Assembly: GCF_000373905.1 (NCBI RefSeq)
Contig: NZ_KB892705.1
Coordinates: 3,484,478-3,548,477 of the forward strand
Length of the DNA stretch: 64,000 nt
Direction: 5' to 3'
From: Mycobacterium sp. 155
Lineage (GTDB): Bacteria; Actinomycetota; Actinomycetes; Mycobacteriales; Mycobacteriaceae
The notes under the pieces were generated by a model that saw nothing but the letters and a program-made list of their open reading frames with translations, had not been told where the DNA came from and searched no databases. A program made the position numbers and the translations under genes. Within the stretch, counting starts at the first letter, position 1, and every line of letters begins with the position of its first letter. Shown piece after piece: positions 42,301-54,526 of the stretch.

Positions 42301-45300
42301 GTGGGCAACAGCATCGTTTCCTCGCTCTGCCGGCCTCCGACGCCGACGAGGCGCAGCTCGCAGATGCGTTGCGCGCCGCGGTAACCGACGATTCGACGCT
42401 GCGCATCGTGCATGTCGCCGCCCTCAACTCAACCGGTGCACCCTCGATGCGGTCACTGCTGCGGATGCAACACCAGGTCATGACCGGGACGCGGCGGCTC
42501 TTCCGCGCTGCGGTCGACTCCGGCCTGAGAGCACCCATCTGGCTCGTCACCCGCGGCGCACAGCACGTCACCGACCTGGACGCCGTGGCTCCGGAACAGA
42601 GCGCTCTGTGGGGATTCGGCCGCGCTGCGGCACTGGAACTACCGCAACTGTGGGGCGGGCTGGCCGACTTGTCGGCGGGCAACGCTGACGAATGGTCCGG
42701 GTTGCTCAGCCGGATCACCGCGGGACCCGACTCGTCCGCCAGGGAAGACCAAGTCGCGCTGCGTGATCAAGCGGTCTACGTGCCCCGGTTGGTGCGCCGG
42801 CAGGAATTGCCGAGCGGCAATCCGCTGGAACTACGTTCCGACGCAACGTATCTGGTGACGGGCGGGCTCGGATCCATAGGACTGGAGATCGCGGGCTACC
42901 TGGCGTCGCACGGCGCCACGCATCTGGTGTTGACCAGCAGGCGCGAGCCCAGCGACACCGCCGCGCAGCGCATCGAGGGACTGCGTGCCCAGCACGGCTG
43001 CGACGTCCGGGTGGTCACAGCCGATGTCGCCGACGCGCACGACGTCGCGCGTCTGCTGGCCGGTGTGCGGACCGAGCTGCCTCCGTTGGTGGGCATCATC
43101 CACGCAGCCGGCGAGATCGGCACCACTGCGCTGAGCGAGCTCGATTCCGAATCCCAGCAGGCCGAACTGGATCGCGTCTTCGCTGGGAAGGTTTGGGGTG
43201 CATGGTATTTGAGTGAGGCTGTGGCTGACGAGAAGCTCGACTTCTTCATCAGCACCTCCTCGATCGCCTCGGTCTGGGGCGGATTCGGTCAGACCGCCTA
43301 CAGCGCGGCGAACGCATTCCTCGACGGGCTGGCCTGGCGCCTGCGCGAGCAGGGCGTCGCCGGCGTCAGCGTCAACTTCGGCCCCTGGTCGGCAGGAATG
43401 GCCGATGCGGAATCTCGGAAGCGCCTGGAGCAGCGCGGGATCCGGACACTGTCGCCTGCCGATGCACTGGCAGGCCTGGCCGACGTGGTGGCGTCCCCAT
43501 CAGCACAAGGCGTCGTCGCCCGCATCGACTGGGCCCGCTTCCTGCCGCTCTACCAGCAAGCGGGCCGGCGGGCAGTCCTGGCGGAGTTGGAGCGCGAGGT
43601 GCCCACCCAGGTGTCCGTCGCGCAGTCCGGCACTGCCTCTGGAAGAACCCAGTTGGTCGAACGGCTCGCAAGTGCCCCGGTTCAGCAGCGCAAGAAACTG
43701 CTCACCGATTACCTGCGTGACGCCGTGGCAGAGGTGACGCGCGTGGACTCCTCGGAGATCCGTGAGGACGCAGGCTTCTTCGACCTCGGCATGGATTCGC
43801 TGATGGCGGTCGAACTGCGCCGCCGCATCGAACAAGGCGTCGGTGCGGAGATCCCGATCACCCTGGTGATGGATTACCCCAGGCTCTCCGATGTGGCCGA
43901 CTACCTGCTCGGCGACGTGCTCGGGCTCAGCGAGCAGACCAAATCGGCTCCTCAACCGGCCTCGGTGACCACGAGCACCGACGAACCGATCGCGATCGTC
44001 GCGGTGTCGTGCCGTTTCCCCGGCGCGCCGGACCCGGAGGCCTTCTGGGACCTGCTGTCCGGTGGTGTCGATGCCATCCGGGAAATCCCGGAGGACCGCT
44101 TCGACATCGACGAGTTCTACGACCCGGATCCGGAGACCGCGGGTAAGACCTACACGCGCTTCGGCGGATTCCTCGACGGAATCGACGGATTCGATCCCGA
44201 GTTCTTCGGTATCTCTCCGCGTGAGGCGCTCTGGATCGAGCCCCAGCAGCGGCTGATGCTGGAAACGGTGTGGGAGGGCTTGGAAAGAGCGGGCTATTCG
44301 CCGGCGGCGTTGCGCGGCAGCCGAACCGGCATCTTCGCGGGTGTCGCTGCCAATGAGTACGCCCATCTGCTGTCGTCGGAGTCGATCGACAAGATCGAGC
44401 CGTACTTCATCACCGGCAATGCGCTCAACGCCATCTCCGGTCGGGTTGCCTTCGCGCTGGGATTCGAAGGCCCGGCAATGGCTGTCGACACCGCGTGCAG
44501 CTCGGCGCTGGTCGCTGTCCATCAGGCCTGCCAGGCATTGCATTCCGGGGACTGCGACTTGGCGTTGGCCGGCGGAGTCAACGTCCTGCTTTCTCCGGTG
44601 ACCGTTGTCGCCGCCTCCCGCGCCCGGATGCTGTCCCCCGTCGGGCGATGCAAGACCTTCGACGCCTCCGCCGACGGCTACGTCCGCAGTGAAGGCTGCG
44701 GCATTCTCGTGCTCAAGAGGCTCAGCGATGCACAGCGTGACGGCGACCGGATCTGCGCGGTCATTCCCAGCAGCGCGGTGAACCAGGACGGTGCGTCCAG
44801 CGGCTTGACCGTGCCCAATGGTGGTGCACAGCAACGGCTCATCGGAACAGCGCTCGCGCGCGCCGGGTGGGCCGGCGGGGACGTCGACTATCTCGAGGCG
44901 CACGGCACGGGCACCCCGCTGGGCGATCCGATCGAGGTCCAGGCGGCCGCCGCGGCCTACGGCGCCTCGCGGGACGCGGACCGGCCGCTGCTGATGGGCT
45001 CGGTGAAGACCAACATCGGTCACACCGAATCCGCTTCGGGCGCAGCAGGCCTGATCAAGGTCGTGTTGTCGCTGCAGAACGACGTGCTCCCACAGAGCCT
45101 GCACTTCGAGAACCCGTCACCGCACATCCCATGGAATTCGCTCTCGGTGCGGGTGGTGGACAAGGCGATTCCGTGGCAGGCCAACGGCAGGCCCCGGCGT
45201 GCCGGCGTGAGTTCGTTCGGATTCACCGGCACGAACGCGCACGTGCTGATCGAGGAAGCGCCGACCCCAGCTGAATTGGCGCCGGAGACTCCGGCCGAGA

Positions 45301-48300
45301 GCCCCGGTGTCAACGTGCTGGCACTGTCCGCGCGGTCACCGGAAGCCCTGGTGGCGTTGGCACAGCGCTATGGGGCGTGGTTGGACGCCCACCCGGACGC
45401 CGATCTCGCCGACGTCTGCGTCACCGCGGGCGCGGGTCGTTCGCACTTCGAACACCGCGCCGCGCTGGTTGTGGATTCGGTCGCCGACACGCGCATGGGA
45501 CTTACGGACCTTGCCGAAAACCGCACCCGCCCTGGCGTGCTCCGTGGTGAGCACACCAATCGTCCGACGACGGCCTGGTTGTTCACCGGGCAGGGCAGCC
45601 AGTACCCGGGAATGGCCCGCGAGTTGTTCGACGCCGAACCGGTTTTCGCCGAGACCGTGAAGCGCTGCGCGGAGGCGGTCGATGATGTGCTGCCGCGTCC
45701 GTTGCTGGAGGTCATGTTCGCTACGGATGGTGACGCCGGAGAACGGCTGCGGCACACCTCGTTTGCTCAGCCGGCACTTTTCGCCGTCGAGATGGGCTTG
45801 GCCCGGCTGTGGCAGTCATGGGGTGTCGAGCCCGACGTGGTTCTGGGTCACAGCGTGGGCCAGTATGCAGCGGCATGCGTGGCGGGAGTGTTCAGCCTCG
45901 AAGACGGTGCACGTCTGATCGCCCACCGCGGCCGGCTGTTCGGCAGTCTCCCCGCGGGTGGGCGAATGGTGGCGGTGTTCGCCGATCCCAAACACGTCGA
46001 GCAGATCGCGAGCGAATTCCCGCGCGTGTCGGTCGGCGCATACAACGGTCCCAACACCGTACTTTCTGGCCCTGGCGAGGATCTGCAACAAGCGGTCAAC
46101 CGATTCGAGGAAGACGGCATCCGCTGCACCTGGCTGGAGACCAGCCACGCCTTCCACTCGGAACTGCTGGATCCGGTGCTCGACGAGTTCGAGTCATTTG
46201 CGGCGCAGGTGCAATTCGCTGCCCCGACGTTGCCGCTGGTCTGCAACCGTGCCGGTGCGGTGCTCACGGCCCAGACGCCGGTCGACGCCCAGTACTGGCG
46301 GCGGCATTCCCGCCAGCCGGTGCAGTTCGCCGAGAGCGTGCGCACGGTGGCGGCGCTGGGCTGCTCGATATTGATGGAGATCGGTCCGCAGCCCGTGCTC
46401 ACCGGAGCTGCGGTGCAGGTCTGGCCGGCGCACTTGGCCGCGCCACGGGCGATCGTCTCGCTGCGCAAGGGCGTTGGCGACCGCCGCCAGATGGCCGACG
46501 CGGTGGCCGCGGCCTACGTCGGTGGCCATCGGCCGAATTTCACTGCGCTGCATGGTCAGCCACATCGCAAGGTTGAGCTGCCCACCTACCCGTTCCAGCA
46601 TCGTCGCTTCTGGCCCAAGACAGGTGGGCTCGCCATAGACGGCGCGGTCGGCTCCGTGGGATCCGGAATCCTGGGCAGCGCCAAAGATCTCGCTTCCGGC
46701 GACTCGGTCTACACGAGCAGGCTGTCAGTCAAGTCGCAGCCCTGGCTGTCCGACCACGTCATCTACGGCACCGTCGTCGTCCCCGGCGCGACGTACGCCG
46801 CGATGGCACTGGCCGCGGTGGGCACCCCGGCGCACGCCAAGGACGTCTTCTTCTACGAGCCGATCATCCTGCCCAAGAAGAGTTCCCGCGAGGTGCAGTT
46901 GACATTGCACCCGGCCAACGGCGGCGGCGAATGGAAGTTCCAGGTGCACAGCCGTCCGTTCGGTGTCAGTGACGCCGAATGGGCGTTGAATGCCGAGGGC
47001 ACTGTGCTGAGCGGCGTCGGCGACGACACCGGTGAACCGGCGGCCGAGGACGATCCGGTCGACGAGGCCATCGAGCGCATGAACCGCATGCGTCCGCAGG
47101 AGCTGTTCGAGACCTTCTCCGACCTGGAACTGGCATGGGGACCGAACTGGTCCGGTTCCCTGAAGTCGCTGTGGCTCGGCGAGGGCGAGGCGATCGGCGA
47201 CATCCTCGTCGGCGAGGAACTCGCCGAACAACTCGGAACCGAGCCGATGCACCCCGTGCTGATGGACTTGTGCACCGGCGTCGCCTTCCCCGCGTTCCCA
47301 GCGCTGCTCGCGGCCCAACAGGGCGTCAACGACCTGTTCCTGCCCTTGCGGTACGGGCAGGTGACGCTCAAGGAGAAGATGCCGCGACGGTTCTACTGCC
47401 GTGCAAGGTGGCATGAGAGCGCCCTCGACAGCGAAACCCAGGTGTTCGATCTGGAATACCTCGATCGAGATGGCCGTCATCTCGGCGGAATTCGCGAGTT
47501 CACGGTCAAACGCGCACCTCGCGAAGCACTGCTGCGCGGCCTCGGCGGCGACGCCACCCGGCTGCTGTACACCCTTGGGTGGCACGAGGTTCCGCTGCCG
47601 CCGTCCGGCGATGAGGCCGCAAAGGTCAGCGGCACCTGGCTGATCGCCGGGTTCGACGAACTGGCCGCCAAGGTGCCCGGCTGCGTCCGGTTCGACCGGA
47701 ACACCGATCCGGAACTCCTGGGGCAGCTGCTGGTTCAGGCCCACGAACGCGGTATGGGGTTCTCGGGCGTCGTGTGGCGTAGCAGCGGACCGGGCGCAGG
47801 CGCGTCGGCGGACGCCGAAGCGCGGCTCGAAGCCGAGATCGCCAACCTGCTCAGCGCCGTACACACGGTGCAGGGGGGTCAGGTCAGGCTGCCCGGCGGT
47901 CTTTGGATCGTCACCGAACGGGCCGTCGCCACCGAGTCCGGTGAGCCGGTCGATCCGGTGCAGGCCGCGCTGTGGGGCTTCGGTCGCACGACGATCAACG
48001 AGGAACCTGCGCTGCATGCCAAACTCGTCGACTGCGACGGGTCGGACGAGGCCGTACGGGCCCTGGCCAACCTTTTGGCGGCGCCGGTGGATGAACCGGA
48101 ATTGGCTCTGCGGCAAGGAAAGCTGCTGGCCTCCCGGTTGTTGCCGTGGGCGCGCAGCGGGCATCTCACGGTGCCGCGCGGCGGCGACTACGTCCTGGCG
48201 CCCACCGAACGCGGCGCGATCGACAACCTGCGGCTGATCGAGAAGGACGTGCCGGCGCCCGACGAGGGCTACGTGCAGGTGCGGGTGGAGGCCGCAGGTC

Positions 48301-50309
48301 TCAACTTCCGCGACGTGCTCAATGTCCTCGGGCTCTACCCGGGCGACCCGGGGCCGATCGGTGGCGACTTCGCCGGCGTCGTCACGCAATTGGGCGAGGG
48401 TGTAACCGGGCTTGAGGTGGGCCAGCGTGTCTACGGCTCCATGCAGGGCGCGTTCTCCAGCCGGTTCAACGTGCCTGCCCAGTTCCTGGCGCCGATCCCC
48501 GCTGGGGTGAGCGCGGTGGAAGCCGCGACGATTCCCGCCGCGGCGCTGACGGTGCGGCTCGCGTTCGACTGGGCGCAGCTGAAGCCCGGTGACAAGGTGC
48601 TGATCCACGCGGCCAGCGGTGGCGTCGGGTTGGCGGCGATCCAGATGGCGCAGCAGTGCGGCGCCGAGGTGTTCGCCACGGCCAGCACCTTCAAGCGTGC
48701 GACACTGCGCAGGCTGGGTGTGAAGTACGTCTACGACTCGCGCACAACGCATTTCGCCGATGAGATCCTGGCTGACACCGACGGTGCGGGCGTGGATGTG
48801 GTGCTCAACAGCCTGACCAGCGAAGGGTTCATCGAGGCGACGCTAAAGGCCACTGCCCGCAACGGCCGCTTCGCCGAGATCGCCAAGCGTGACATCTGGT
48901 CACCCGAGCGGATGGCCGAGGCCCGACCCGACATCGCCTACGAGATCGTGGCGTTGGACACGGTGATGTTCACCGAACCCGATCGCATTCGCGACTTGCT
49001 GACCGAGGTGTCGCAAGGGCTGGGCAGCGAGTGGACGCCGCTGCCCGCCGAGATCTACCCGCTGACCGAGGCCCGGGCCGCGTTCCGCCGCATGCAGCAG
49101 GCACGGCACATCGGGAAGATCGTCGTGCAGATACCGAACCCACTGCAGCCGCAGCCCGATCGGAGTTATCTGATCACCGGCGGACTCGGGGCGATCGGTC
49201 TGCACACGGCGTCGTACCTGGCCCAGCTCGGAGCCGGTGACATCGTGTTGACCAGCCGGCGGGCACCCGATGCCGACGCGCAACGGGCAATCGAGGAGAT
49301 CACCGAGCGCTACAAGACCCGAATCCACGTCTTCACGGCCGATGTCGGCGACGAGTCGGAGGTAGCGAAGCTGCTGGAACGGATCAGGGCGGAATTGCCG
49401 CCGCTCGCCGGTGTGACACATCTGGCCGGCGTGCTCGACGATGCACTGTTGGGCCAGCAGAGCGTCGAACGGTTCCGGACCACGTTGGCGCCCAAGGCAT
49501 TCGGTGCGTGCTACTTGGACCGCCTGACGAAAGACGACGATCTCGACTTCTTCATCGTGTCGTCGTCGGTGTCGAGCCTGTTCGGTTCGCCCGGTCAGGC
49601 CAACTACGCGACCGCCAATGCCCTGCTCGACGGTCTGGTCGCGCAGCGGAGGGCGCAAGGCCTGCCTGCCACGGGTGTCAACTTCGGTCCCTGGGCCCAG
49701 GGTGGCATGGCCTCGTCGGAAGCCGCGACCGCCAACATCAGTGCCCAGGGCCTGATTCCACTGGAACCGTCGGCAGCGCTCGCGGCACTCGCCGAGGTCG
49801 TCGCCAACGGCACCGGCCAAGCCACCGTCATCAAGGCCAACTGGCAGCGGGCCGCCAAGGTGCTGGGCAGCTCGCGGCCACCCATCCTCGACCTCGTGTT
49901 GCCGAGTGCCGCCGGAGAGGTGACCGGTGACAGTGAGCTGCTCAAGCAGCTCATGGAAATCCCGGTGCCGCAGCGCGCCGGCTTCGTGACCGAATTCCTT
50001 CAGCGTGAGGTGCAGAACTTCCTGCGGCTGGCGCAACCGCCAGCCGCAACCAGCCGGTTCCTGGACCTGGGCACGGATTCGCTGATGGCAATCGAGCTCC
50101 GCAACCGGTTGCACAGTCAGTTCGGCGGCAAGTTCACGATCAACGCCACCGCGGTGTTCGATTATCCGACCATCGGTGGGCTGGCCGAGTACCTCGTGGG
50201 TCAGCTGCCCGACGCGGAGTCGGCTGAGGCACCGGACACACCCGAATCGCCGGAGATTGCGGAATCGGTGGGGCCGGACGCGCCGCGCGAAGCGCAGCAG
50301 GAGGACTGA
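39306..50309 (+). CDS. pks: bimodular type I polyketide synthase for phleic-type acids (TPP locus)
   Basis: 3,667 aa. Module 1: KS ~13-440 (Cys184), AT ~541-860 (GHSVGQ Ser633, HAFH from His731), KR with TGGLGSIG ~1186, ACP with DSLMA Ser1498. No DH or ER is found in module 1. Module 2: KS ~1560-1986 (Cys1731), AT ~2091-2400 (Ser2183, HAFH from His2281), DH ~2460-2740 ([11 protein letters not shown], His2484), ER ~2960-3280 ([11 protein letters not shown] ~3098), KR ~3288-3480, ACP Ser3592. There is no loading domain and no thioesterase, so FAAL priming and PapA3 off-loading are expected. Both ATs are malonyl type, giving unbranched chains. That separates it from the methyl-branching Pks3/4 of the DAT/PAT locus and fits phleic acids. 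Confidence 0.95.
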   Translation: MESVERPIEPPPRFAVVGYAARFPGAPDAETFWDVLREGRDAISEVPGDRWDVDEFFDPEPGTPGKVVTRRAGFVDDVTGFDAPFFGMSTREVRLMDPQHRLLLETAWRAVEHSGIAPTALAETNTGVFVGLATHDYLGMASDELTYPEIEAYMAIGTSNAAAAGRISYRLGLQGPAVAVDTACSSSLVAIHQACQALRLGECDLALAGGANVLLTPATMITFSNAHMLAPDGRCKTFDAAADGYVRGEGCGVIVIKRLEDAIRDGDRIRAVIRGSAINQDGASGGLTVPNGVAQQRVIADALKRANLEPSDVGYLEAHGTGTSLGDPIEAQAAGAVLGTGREPDRPLLIGSAKTNIGHLEAAAGIAGVIKVILSLEHETLPKHLHFENPSPHIPWDRLAVEVVKETRPWERNGQPRIAGVSSFGFAGTNAHVILEEAPESAAAPQPVERGGFSILPLSARTPAALVQLADQYRSWLISHPEATLADVCFTAGAGRAHLEQRAALVVNSRESAIELLGALADDRPAPGLVRGESHEAPKTAWLFTGQGSQYPGMARDLFGTEPVFAETLNRCAAAVADVLEKPLLDVIFDAEASEETLRQTSYAQPALFALEMGLARLWQSWGFEPDVVLGHSVGQYSAACVAGVFSLEDGARLIAERGRLFGSLPAGGRMVAVSTGAERVESLTDEFPTLSVAAYNGTNTVLSGPTEDLEKAVARLTADGIRCDWLETSHAFHSALLDPILDEFESYANQFTFKAPQRILIDNRTGTALGRSVKLDGAYWRRHARQPVEFAKSVRTLADLNCKVLLEIGPRPVLTAAALGAWPDPATAPRVIASLRRNIADNRQLTEAVADAYVLGHLPDFAAFRQPHARKLDLPTYPFEHRQYWYRDNRDQAGHLPQQHVAARTQTVRLLEDGRIEELAALLDGAGSDQQTMSVLTKLAAQHNQQRSTQSIADDRYEFRWEKTVTPLSGAEAGSSSWILIGDDSDAVKPLVDTLTARGQQHRFLALPASDADEAQLADALRAAVTDDSTLRIVHVAALNSTGAPSMRSLLRMQHQVMTGTRRLFRAAVDSGLRAPIWLVTRGAQHVTDLDAVAPEQSALWGFGRAAALELPQLWGGLADLSAGNADEWSGLLSRITAGPDSSAREDQVALRDQAVYVPRLVRRQELPSGNPLELRSDATYLVTGGLGSIGLEIAGYLASHGATHLVLTSRREPSDTAAQRIEGLRAQHGCDVRVVTADVADAHDVARLLAGVRTELPPLVGIIHAAGEIGTTALSELDSESQQAELDRVFAGKVWGAWYLSEAVADEKLDFFISTSSIASVWGGFGQTAYSAANAFLDGLAWRLREQGVAGVSVNFGPWSAGMADAESRKRLEQRGIRTLSPADALAGLADVVASPSAQGVVARIDWARFLPLYQQAGRRAVLAELEREVPTQVSVAQSGTASGRTQLVERLASAPVQQRKKLLTDYLRDAVAEVTRVDSSEIREDAGFFDLGMDSLMAVELRRRIEQGVGAEIPITLVMDYPRLSDVADYLLGDVLGLSEQTKSAPQPASVTTSTDEPIAIVAVSCRFPGAPDPEAFWDLLSGGVDAIREIPEDRFDIDEFYDPDPETAGKTYTRFGGFLDGIDGFDPEFFGISPREALWIEPQQRLMLETVWEGLERAGYSPAALRGSRTGIFAGVAANEYAHLLSSESIDKIEPYFITGNALNAISGRVAFALGFEGPAMAVDTACSSALVAVHQACQALHSGDCDLALAGGVNVLLSPVTVVAASRARMLSPVGRCKTFDASADGYVRSEGCGILVLKRLSDAQRDGDRICAVIPSSAVNQDGASSGLTVPNGGAQQRLIGTALARAGWAGGDVDYLEAHGTGTPLGDPIEVQAAAAAYGASRDADRPLLMGSVKTNIGHTESASGAAGLIKVVLSLQNDVLPQSLHFENPSPHIPWNSLSVRVVDKAIPWQANGRPRRAGVSSFGFTGTNAHVLIEEAPTPAELAPETPAESPGVNVLALSARSPEALVALAQRYGAWLDAHPDADLADVCVTAGAGRSHFEHRAALVVDSVADTRMGLTDLAENRTRPGVLRGEHTNRPTTAWLFTGQGSQYPGMARELFDAEPVFAETVKRCAEAVDDVLPRPLLEVMFATDGDAGERLRHTSFAQPALFAVEMGLARLWQSWGVEPDVVLGHSVGQYAAACVAGVFSLEDGARLIAHRGRLFGSLPAGGRMVAVFADPKHVEQIASEFPRVSVGAYNGPNTVLSGPGEDLQQAVNRFEEDGIRCTWLETSHAFHSELLDPVLDEFESFAAQVQFAAPTLPLVCNRAGAVLTAQTPVDAQYWRRHSRQPVQFAESVRTVAALGCSILMEIGPQPVLTGAAVQVWPAHLAAPRAIVSLRKGVGDRRQMADAVAAAYVGGHRPNFTALHGQPHRKVELPTYPFQHRRFWPKTGGLAIDGAVGSVGSGILGSAKDLASGDSVYTSRLSVKSQPWLSDHVIYGTVVVPGATYAAMALAAVGTPAHAKDVFFYEPIILPKKSSREVQLTLHPANGGGEWKFQVHSRPFGVSDAEWALNAEGTVLSGVGDDTGEPAAEDDPVDEAIERMNRMRPQELFETFSDLELAWGPNWSGSLKSLWLGEGEAIGDILVGEELAEQLGTEPMHPVLMDLCTGVAFPAFPALLAAQQGVNDLFLPLRYGQVTLKEKMPRRFYCRARWHESALDSETQVFDLEYLDRDGRHLGGIREFTVKRAPREALLRGLGGDATRLLYTLGWHEVPLPPSGDEAAKVSGTWLIAGFDELAAKVPGCVRFDRNTDPELLGQLLVQAHERGMGFSGVVWRSSGPGAGASADAEARLEAEIANLLSAVHTVQGGQVRLPGGLWIVTERAVATESGEPVDPVQAALWGFGRTTINEEPALHAKLVDCDGSDEAVRALANLLAAPVDEPELALRQGKLLASRLLPWARSGHLTVPRGGDYVLAPTERGAIDNLRLIEKDVPAPDEGYVQVRVEAAGLNFRDVLNVLGLYPGDPGPIGGDFAGVVTQLGEGVTGLEVGQRVYGSMQGAFSSRFNVPAQFLAPIPAGVSAVEAATIPAAALTVRLAFDWAQLKPGDKVLIHAASGGVGLAAIQMAQQCGAEVFATASTFKRATLRRLGVKYVYDSRTTHFADEILADTDGAGVDVVLNSLTSEGFIEATLKATARNGRFAEIAKRDIWSPERMAEARPDIAYEIVALDTVMFTEPDRIRDLLTEVSQGLGSEWTPLPAEIYPLTEARAAFRRMQQARHIGKIVVQIPNPLQPQPDRSYLITGGLGAIGLHTASYLAQLGAGDIVLTSRRAPDADAQRAIEEITERYKTRIHVFTADVGDESEVAKLLERIRAELPPLAGVTHLAGVLDDALLGQQSVERFRTTLAPKAFGACYLDRLTKDDDLDFFIVSSSVSSLFGSPGQANYATANALLDGLVAQRRAQGLPATGVNFGPWAQGGMASSEAATANISAQGLIPLEPSAALAALAEVVANGTGQATVIKANWQRAAKVLGSSRPPILDLVLPSAAGEVTGDSELLKQLMEIPVPQRAGFVTEFLQREVQNFLRLAQPPAATSRFLDLGTDSLMAIELRNRLHSQFGGKFTINATAVFDYPTIGGLAEYLVGQLPDAESAEAPDTPESPEIAESVGPDAPREAQQED

Positions 50310-50540
50310 CCCCCGGGTGACGGTTCTCCAGGACCCGCGAACAGACACGGGGGTACCGGACACGCCGGTTTTCGGGTGCCGGAGTGTCTGCTCGGCGGGA
50401 AACAGCCAAGGCCCAACGAGCGGTTCCGTGACAAGCTTCACATTTCGATAGAGGTGCAGGCCAGGAGGCCGCGATCGGTCGATAGTCAAGATCGATCAAC
50501 CGCTGGGTTGATTAGCCGACGGAAATTGCTCGTGGTGGCT
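50310..50540. other. region between pks and the fadE5 promoter
   Basis: No gene recognised. An inverted repeat ATCAACC (50495-50501), gctg, GGTTGAT (50506-50512) lies about 185 nt after the pks stop. It may terminate pks transcription or be part of the fadE5 control region. Confidence 0.45.
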
Positions 50541-50593
50541 TTGCGTTGAAGTTACTGAACGGTATAGTTGATCTCAGTTACTGGTGGGTAACT
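50541..50593 (+). promoter_or_regulatory. fadE5 promoter with overlapping operator
   Basis: TTGCGT (50541-50546), 16 bp, TATAGT (50563-50568) is a strong SigA-type promoter. A perfect inverted repeat AGTTAC (50576-50581), tggtgg, GTAACT (50588-50593) follows immediately, over the expected transcription start. Its inner 14-mer (TTACTGGTGGGTAA) agrees at 10 of 14 positions with the palindrome before fabG4 (TTACTCAGGAGTAA). Likely a repressor site shared by the two loci. Confidence 0.65.
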
Positions 50594-50640
50594 TATCTGC
50601 GGTACCCAACCACAAGTGGCATTCTCATCGAGGAGGAACT

Positions 50641-52488
50641 GTGAGCCACTACAAGAGCAACGTCCGTGACCAGGTATTCAACCTGTTCGACGTCTTAGGT
50701 TTGGACAAGGCTCTCGGAGCAGGCGACTACACCGATCTGGACGCCGATACTGCCCGCGAGATGCTCAACGAGATGGCGCGCCTGGCCGAGGGCCCCATCG
50801 CCGATTCGTTCGCCGACGGTGACCGCAACCCGCCGGTGTTCGATACCAAGACCCACTCCGTGACACTGCCGGAGTCCTTCAAGAAATCAGTTCGCGCAGC
50901 GATCGACGGCGGCTGGGACAAGGTCGGCCTCGATCAGAAGTTGGGCGGCGTGCCCGCCCCCAAGGCGCTGCTGTGGGCCCTCAACGAGCACATCCTGGGC
51001 GCCAACCCGGCTGTGTGGATGTACGCCGGCGGTGCCGCTTTCGCGCAGATCTTCTACAACAACGCCACCGAAGAGCAGAAAAAGTGGGCCGTCCTCGCTT
51101 CAGAGCGGGGTTGGGGAGCCACCATGGTGCTCACCGAGCCTGATGCCGGTTCGGACGTGGGCGCCGGCCGCACGAAGGCCATCAAGCAGGACGACGGCTC
51201 GTGGCACATCGACGGTGTTAAGCGATTCATCACCTCGGCCGACTCCGACGACCTGTTCGAGAACATCTTCCACCTGGTGCTGGCCCGCCCGGAGGGCGCT
51301 GGCCCCGGCACCAAGGGTCTTTCGTTGTTCTTCGTGCCGAAGTTCCTTTTCGACTTCGAGACCGGCGAGCTGGGCGAGCGCAACGGCGTCTACGTCACCA
51401 ACGTCGAGCACAAGATGGGCCTGAAGGTTTCGGCCACCTGTGAGCTGACCTTCGGCCAGCACGGCAAGCCTGCCAAGGGCTGGCTGGTCGGCGAGGTGCA
51501 CAACGGCATCGCCCAGATGTTCGACGTCATCGAGCAGGCCCGCATGATGGTAGGCACCAAGGCCATCGCGACCCTGTCGACCGGTTACCTCAACGCGTTG
51601 GCATACGCCAAGGAGCGCGTGCAGGGCGCCGACCTCACCCAGATGATGGATAAGACCGCGCCGCGCGTCACCATCACGCACCACCCCGACGTCCGTCGCA
51701 GCCTGATGACCCAGAAGTCCTACGCCGAGGGCATGCGCGCGCTGTACCTGTACACCGCGACCTTCCAGGACAAGGACGTCGCCAAGGCATTGCACGGTAT
51801 CGACGGCGAGCTGGCACACAAGGTCAACGACCTGCTGCTGCCGGTGGTCAAGGGCTTCGGTTCCGAGCAGGCCTACGCCAAGCTGACCGAGAGCCTGCAG
51901 ACCCTGGGCGGCTCCGGCTTCCTGCAGGACTACCCGATCGAGCAGTACATCCGCGACGCCAAGATCGACTCGCTGTACGAGGGCACCACCGCCATCCAGG
52001 CGCAAGACTTCTTCTTCCGCAAGATCGTCCGAGACAAGGGCCAGGCGCTCGCATTTGTGGCCGGCGAGATCGAGCAGTTCATCAAGAACGAGTCGGGCAA
52101 CGGCCGGCTGAAGACCGAGCGGGCTCTGCTGGCCACCGCGCTTGCCGACGTGCAGGGTATGGCCGCCAGTCTGACCGGCTACCTGATGGCCGCGCAGGAA
52201 GACCCCAAGAGCATCTACAAGGTGGGCCTCGGTTCGGTGCGCTTCCTGCTCTCGGTCGGCGACCTGCTGCTGGGCTGGCTGCTGCTGCGCCAGGCCGCAG
52301 TGGCTATCGAGAAGCTCGATGCCGGCGCCGGCCAGTCGATGGGGGCTGACGACCGACTCTTCTACGAAGGCAAGATCGCCACCGGGTCGTTCTTCGCGAA
52401 GAACATGCTGCCGCTGCTCACCAGCACCCGCCAGGTTATCGAGACCCTCGACAACGACGTGATGGAGCTGGACGAGGCGGCCTTCTAA
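50641..52488 (+). CDS. fadE5: acyl-CoA dehydrogenase FadE5
   Basis: 615 aa from the GTG at 50641, after gaggagga; the protein then starts [20 protein letters not shown], as in M. tuberculosis FadE5. Acyl-CoA dehydrogenase fold of the long (~600 aa) class: [84 protein letters not shown] [19 protein letters not shown] and [23 protein letters not shown]-dependent first step of beta-oxidation with broad chain-length use. In M. smegmatis fadE5 adjoins the GPL/TPP region, as here. Regulated by the promoter/operator just upstream. Confidence 0.95.
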   Translation: MSHYKSNVRDQVFNLFDVLGLDKALGAGDYTDLDADTAREMLNEMARLAEGPIADSFADGDRNPPVFDTKTHSVTLPESFKKSVRAAIDGGWDKVGLDQKLGGVPAPKALLWALNEHILGANPAVWMYAGGAAFAQIFYNNATEEQKKWAVLASERGWGATMVLTEPDAGSDVGAGRTKAIKQDDGSWHIDGVKRFITSADSDDLFENIFHLVLARPEGAGPGTKGLSLFFVPKFLFDFETGELGERNGVYVTNVEHKMGLKVSATCELTFGQHGKPAKGWLVGEVHNGIAQMFDVIEQARMMVGTKAIATLSTGYLNALAYAKERVQGADLTQMMDKTAPRVTITHHPDVRRSLMTQKSYAEGMRALYLYTATFQDKDVAKALHGIDGELAHKVNDLLLPVVKGFGSEQAYAKLTESLQTLGGSGFLQDYPIEQYIRDAKIDSLYEGTTAIQAQDFFFRKIVRDKGQALAFVAGEIEQFIKNESGNGRLKTERALLATALADVQGMAASLTGYLMAAQEDPKSIYKVGLGSVRFLLSVGDLLLGWLLLRQAAVAIEKLDAGAGQSMGADDRLFYEGKIATGSFFAKNMLPLLTSTRQVIETLDNDVMELDEAAF

Positions 52489-52533
52489 AGGCGCATTTAG
52501 TCGCAGACGCCCCGGACCCGGCAAACTGGTCCG

Positions 52534-53175
52534 GTGACCGAAGCCCGTGGCATCCTGCTGGTCGTCTCGTTGATGGCGACGACCGCGCTGACTCTCGCCC
52601 TGGGGATCACCGACCCTGCCGCCCCACTGTCCTACCCCACCAAATTCCTGGTGTGGAACTTGATTCTGGCGTGGATCCCGATGATCTTCGCCGTCGCCTT
52701 CGACCTGGTGGAGCGACGGCTCTGGCTACTACCGCTGGGCCTCGGCTGGTTGGCATTCCTGCCGAACTCGCCCTATCTGGTCACCGATCTGGTGCACCTC
52801 GGCGAGGGCTACGAACTGTGGCGGCATGTGCTGCAGTACGGGTTCGCGGCCTGGACCGGCATCCTACTCGGTGTGGTGTCAATGCTGTTGGTGCACAAGC
52901 GAATCGAGCGTACTTTCGGCGGCGTCTGGGGCTGGTTGGTGGCGGTCCTTTCAGTGGGCCTGTGCGCGGTCGGCGTGGTGATCGGGCGGTTCCAGCGGTG
53001 GAACTCCTGGGACCTGGTGAGGCGGCCCGACGCGGTCGTTGCGGCAACGTTCGAGTGGGTGCGCTCACCGCTGTCCTACGTTCAGTCGACCGGGGTGGCA
53101 ACGGCCGTCGCGGCGTTCTTCGGGCTGGCCTATCTGACCATTTGGGCGCTGAACGGTTTACAGTCCCGCGGTTGA
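52534..53175 (+). CDS. DUF1361 integral membrane protein
   Basis: 213 aa from GTG, 45 nt after fadE5. Six hydrophobic helices with the DUF1361 core LPLGLGWLAFLPNSPYLVTD, a conserved LVWNLILAWIPMIFAVAFDL, and GVVIGRFQRWNSWDLVRRP in the C-terminal half. Function of the family is unknown. It probably shares the fadE5 transcript. Confidence 0.85.
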   Translation: MTEARGILLVVSLMATTALTLALGITDPAAPLSYPTKFLVWNLILAWIPMIFAVAFDLVERRLWLLPLGLGWLAFLPNSPYLVTDLVHLGEGYELWRHVLQYGFAAWTGILLGVVSMLLVHKRIERTFGGVWGWLVAVLSVGLCAVGVVIGRFQRWNSWDLVRRPDAVVAATFEWVRSPLSYVQSTGVATAVAAFFGLAYLTIWALNGLQSRG

Positions 53176-53341
53176 GCGCGGTGCCGCCCGCCTAATGCGA
53201 GGTCGTCGTGCGATTCGGCTCGACGACGCATGCCTTAATGGCGCCCTGCCGATGAGCCCGACCGGCTAAATGCCATCCTCATAGGAGCGGGGCGGCGACC
53301 GAGTGTGGTCTCACCGACCCCAACGACACGGAAGGCCCGCA

Positions 53342-54526
53342 ATGACTGACGACGATCGGCATGGACTCCGAACCCGCAGCGTGCACGCCGGCGACGTCCG
53401 CGATTCCCAGGGTGCTCTGCACTCACCGCTGTATGGGCATTCGACGTTCGGGTTCGACACGACCGCCGACCTGCTCGACGTCGTGGAAGGACGTCGCCCC
53501 GGCAATCTCTATACCCGCTATGGGCTCAACCCGACCGTACGGGCATTAGAGGCCAAACTTGCCAACCTCGAACACGCTGAGCAAGCCTTAGCGTTCTCCT
53601 CCGGGATGGCCGCAGAATCGGCGACGTTCCTCGCACATGTTGGTGCTGGCGAACACATCGTGTGCCTCGGTGATGTCTACGGCGGCACCTACGAGCTGCT
53701 CCAGACCAACCTTCCCCACCTCGGAATCGCCACAACGTTCCTGCGGGCTGACCAACGCGACCAACTCGCCGCGGCCATCACCGACAGCACCCGCATGGTG
53801 TACTTCGAGACCCCGACCAACCCACGGCTGCACGTGTTCGACATCGCCGCGGTCGCCGCGACCGCCAAGGCCGCCGGGGTGCTTACGGTCGTCGACAACA
53901 CCTTCGCCACGCCGGTCAATCAGAATCCACTGCTGCTCGGCGCCGATCTGGTGGTTCACTCGGCCACCAAGTACTTGGGCGGGCATTCGGATCTGGTCGC
54001 CGGGACCGTCATGGGAGCTGCCGATCTCCTGGCTCCGATCAACCTGTGGCGCAAGAACCTCGGCCAAATGATCGCCCCCGAGGTCGCCTCGCTGCTAGCA
54101 CGTTCACTGCGCAGTCTGCCCGTGCGGGTGCGGGCCCAAAATGAAACCGCCGCACAGATCGCAGCGCATCTCGTCGGGCACCCGCGAGTCGCCGAGGTCC
54201 GCTATCCCGGACTCGCGGACGCCGAGCAGGCCGCGATCGTCGCCAAGCAGATGAGCGGCCGCGGCGGCATGCTGAGCGTCATCCTTGACGCCGACGTCCA
54301 GCAGACCGCTTCCGTGGTCGACAAGCTACGACTGTTCTCGATCGCCCCGAGCCTGGGCGGGGTGGAAAGCCTGGTGACCCAACCGATCACCACGAGCCAT
54401 CGCGACCTGACTCCCGAGGAACGCGCCGTAAGAGGCATCACCGACGGCATGATCCGCATGTCCATTGGCCTGGAAGACCCCGCCGACCTGATCGCCGACA
54501 TAGACGACGCCCTCGCGACGTTGTAG
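53342..54526 (+). CDS. Cys/Met metabolism PLP-dependent enzyme (cystathionine gamma-synthase / methionine gamma-lyase family)
   Basis: 394 aa. Family marks: YTRYGLNPTVRALEAKLANL, ALAFSSGMAAESATFLAHVG, GDVYGGTYELLQ, FETPTNPRLHVFDI, VVDNTFATPVNQNPL and the PLP lysine K210 in HSATKYLGGHSDLVAGTV. Ends with IRMSIGLEDPADLIADID. It acts on sulfur amino acids by gamma-replacement or gamma-elimination. Which of CGS, CGL or MGL cannot be told from the motifs seen. Monocistronic. Confidence 0.88.
   Translation: MTDDDRHGLRTRSVHAGDVRDSQGALHSPLYGHSTFGFDTTADLLDVVEGRRPGNLYTRYGLNPTVRALEAKLANLEHAEQALAFSSGMAAESATFLAHVGAGEHIVCLGDVYGGTYELLQTNLPHLGIATTFLRADQRDQLAAAITDSTRMVYFETPTNPRLHVFDIAAVAATAKAAGVLTVVDNTFATPVNQNPLLLGADLVVHSATKYLGGHSDLVAGTVMGAADLLAPINLWRKNLGQMIAPEVASLLARSLRSLPVRVRAQNETAAQIAAHLVGHPRVAEVRYPGLADAEQAAIVAKQMSGRGGMLSVILDADVQQTASVVDKLRLFSIAPSLGGVESLVTQPITTSHRDLTPEERAVRGITDGMIRMSIGLEDPADLIADIDDALATL

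Noticed and set aside
43500..45104. 534-aa minus-strand ORF inside pks
   Set aside because: Antisense to ACP1/KS2 coding sequence, with low-complexity Arg/Gly/Asp composition.
46725..48752. 675-aa minus-strand ORF in the DH/ER region of pks
   Set aside because: Antisense shadow; the plus strand carries catalytic DH and ER motifs.
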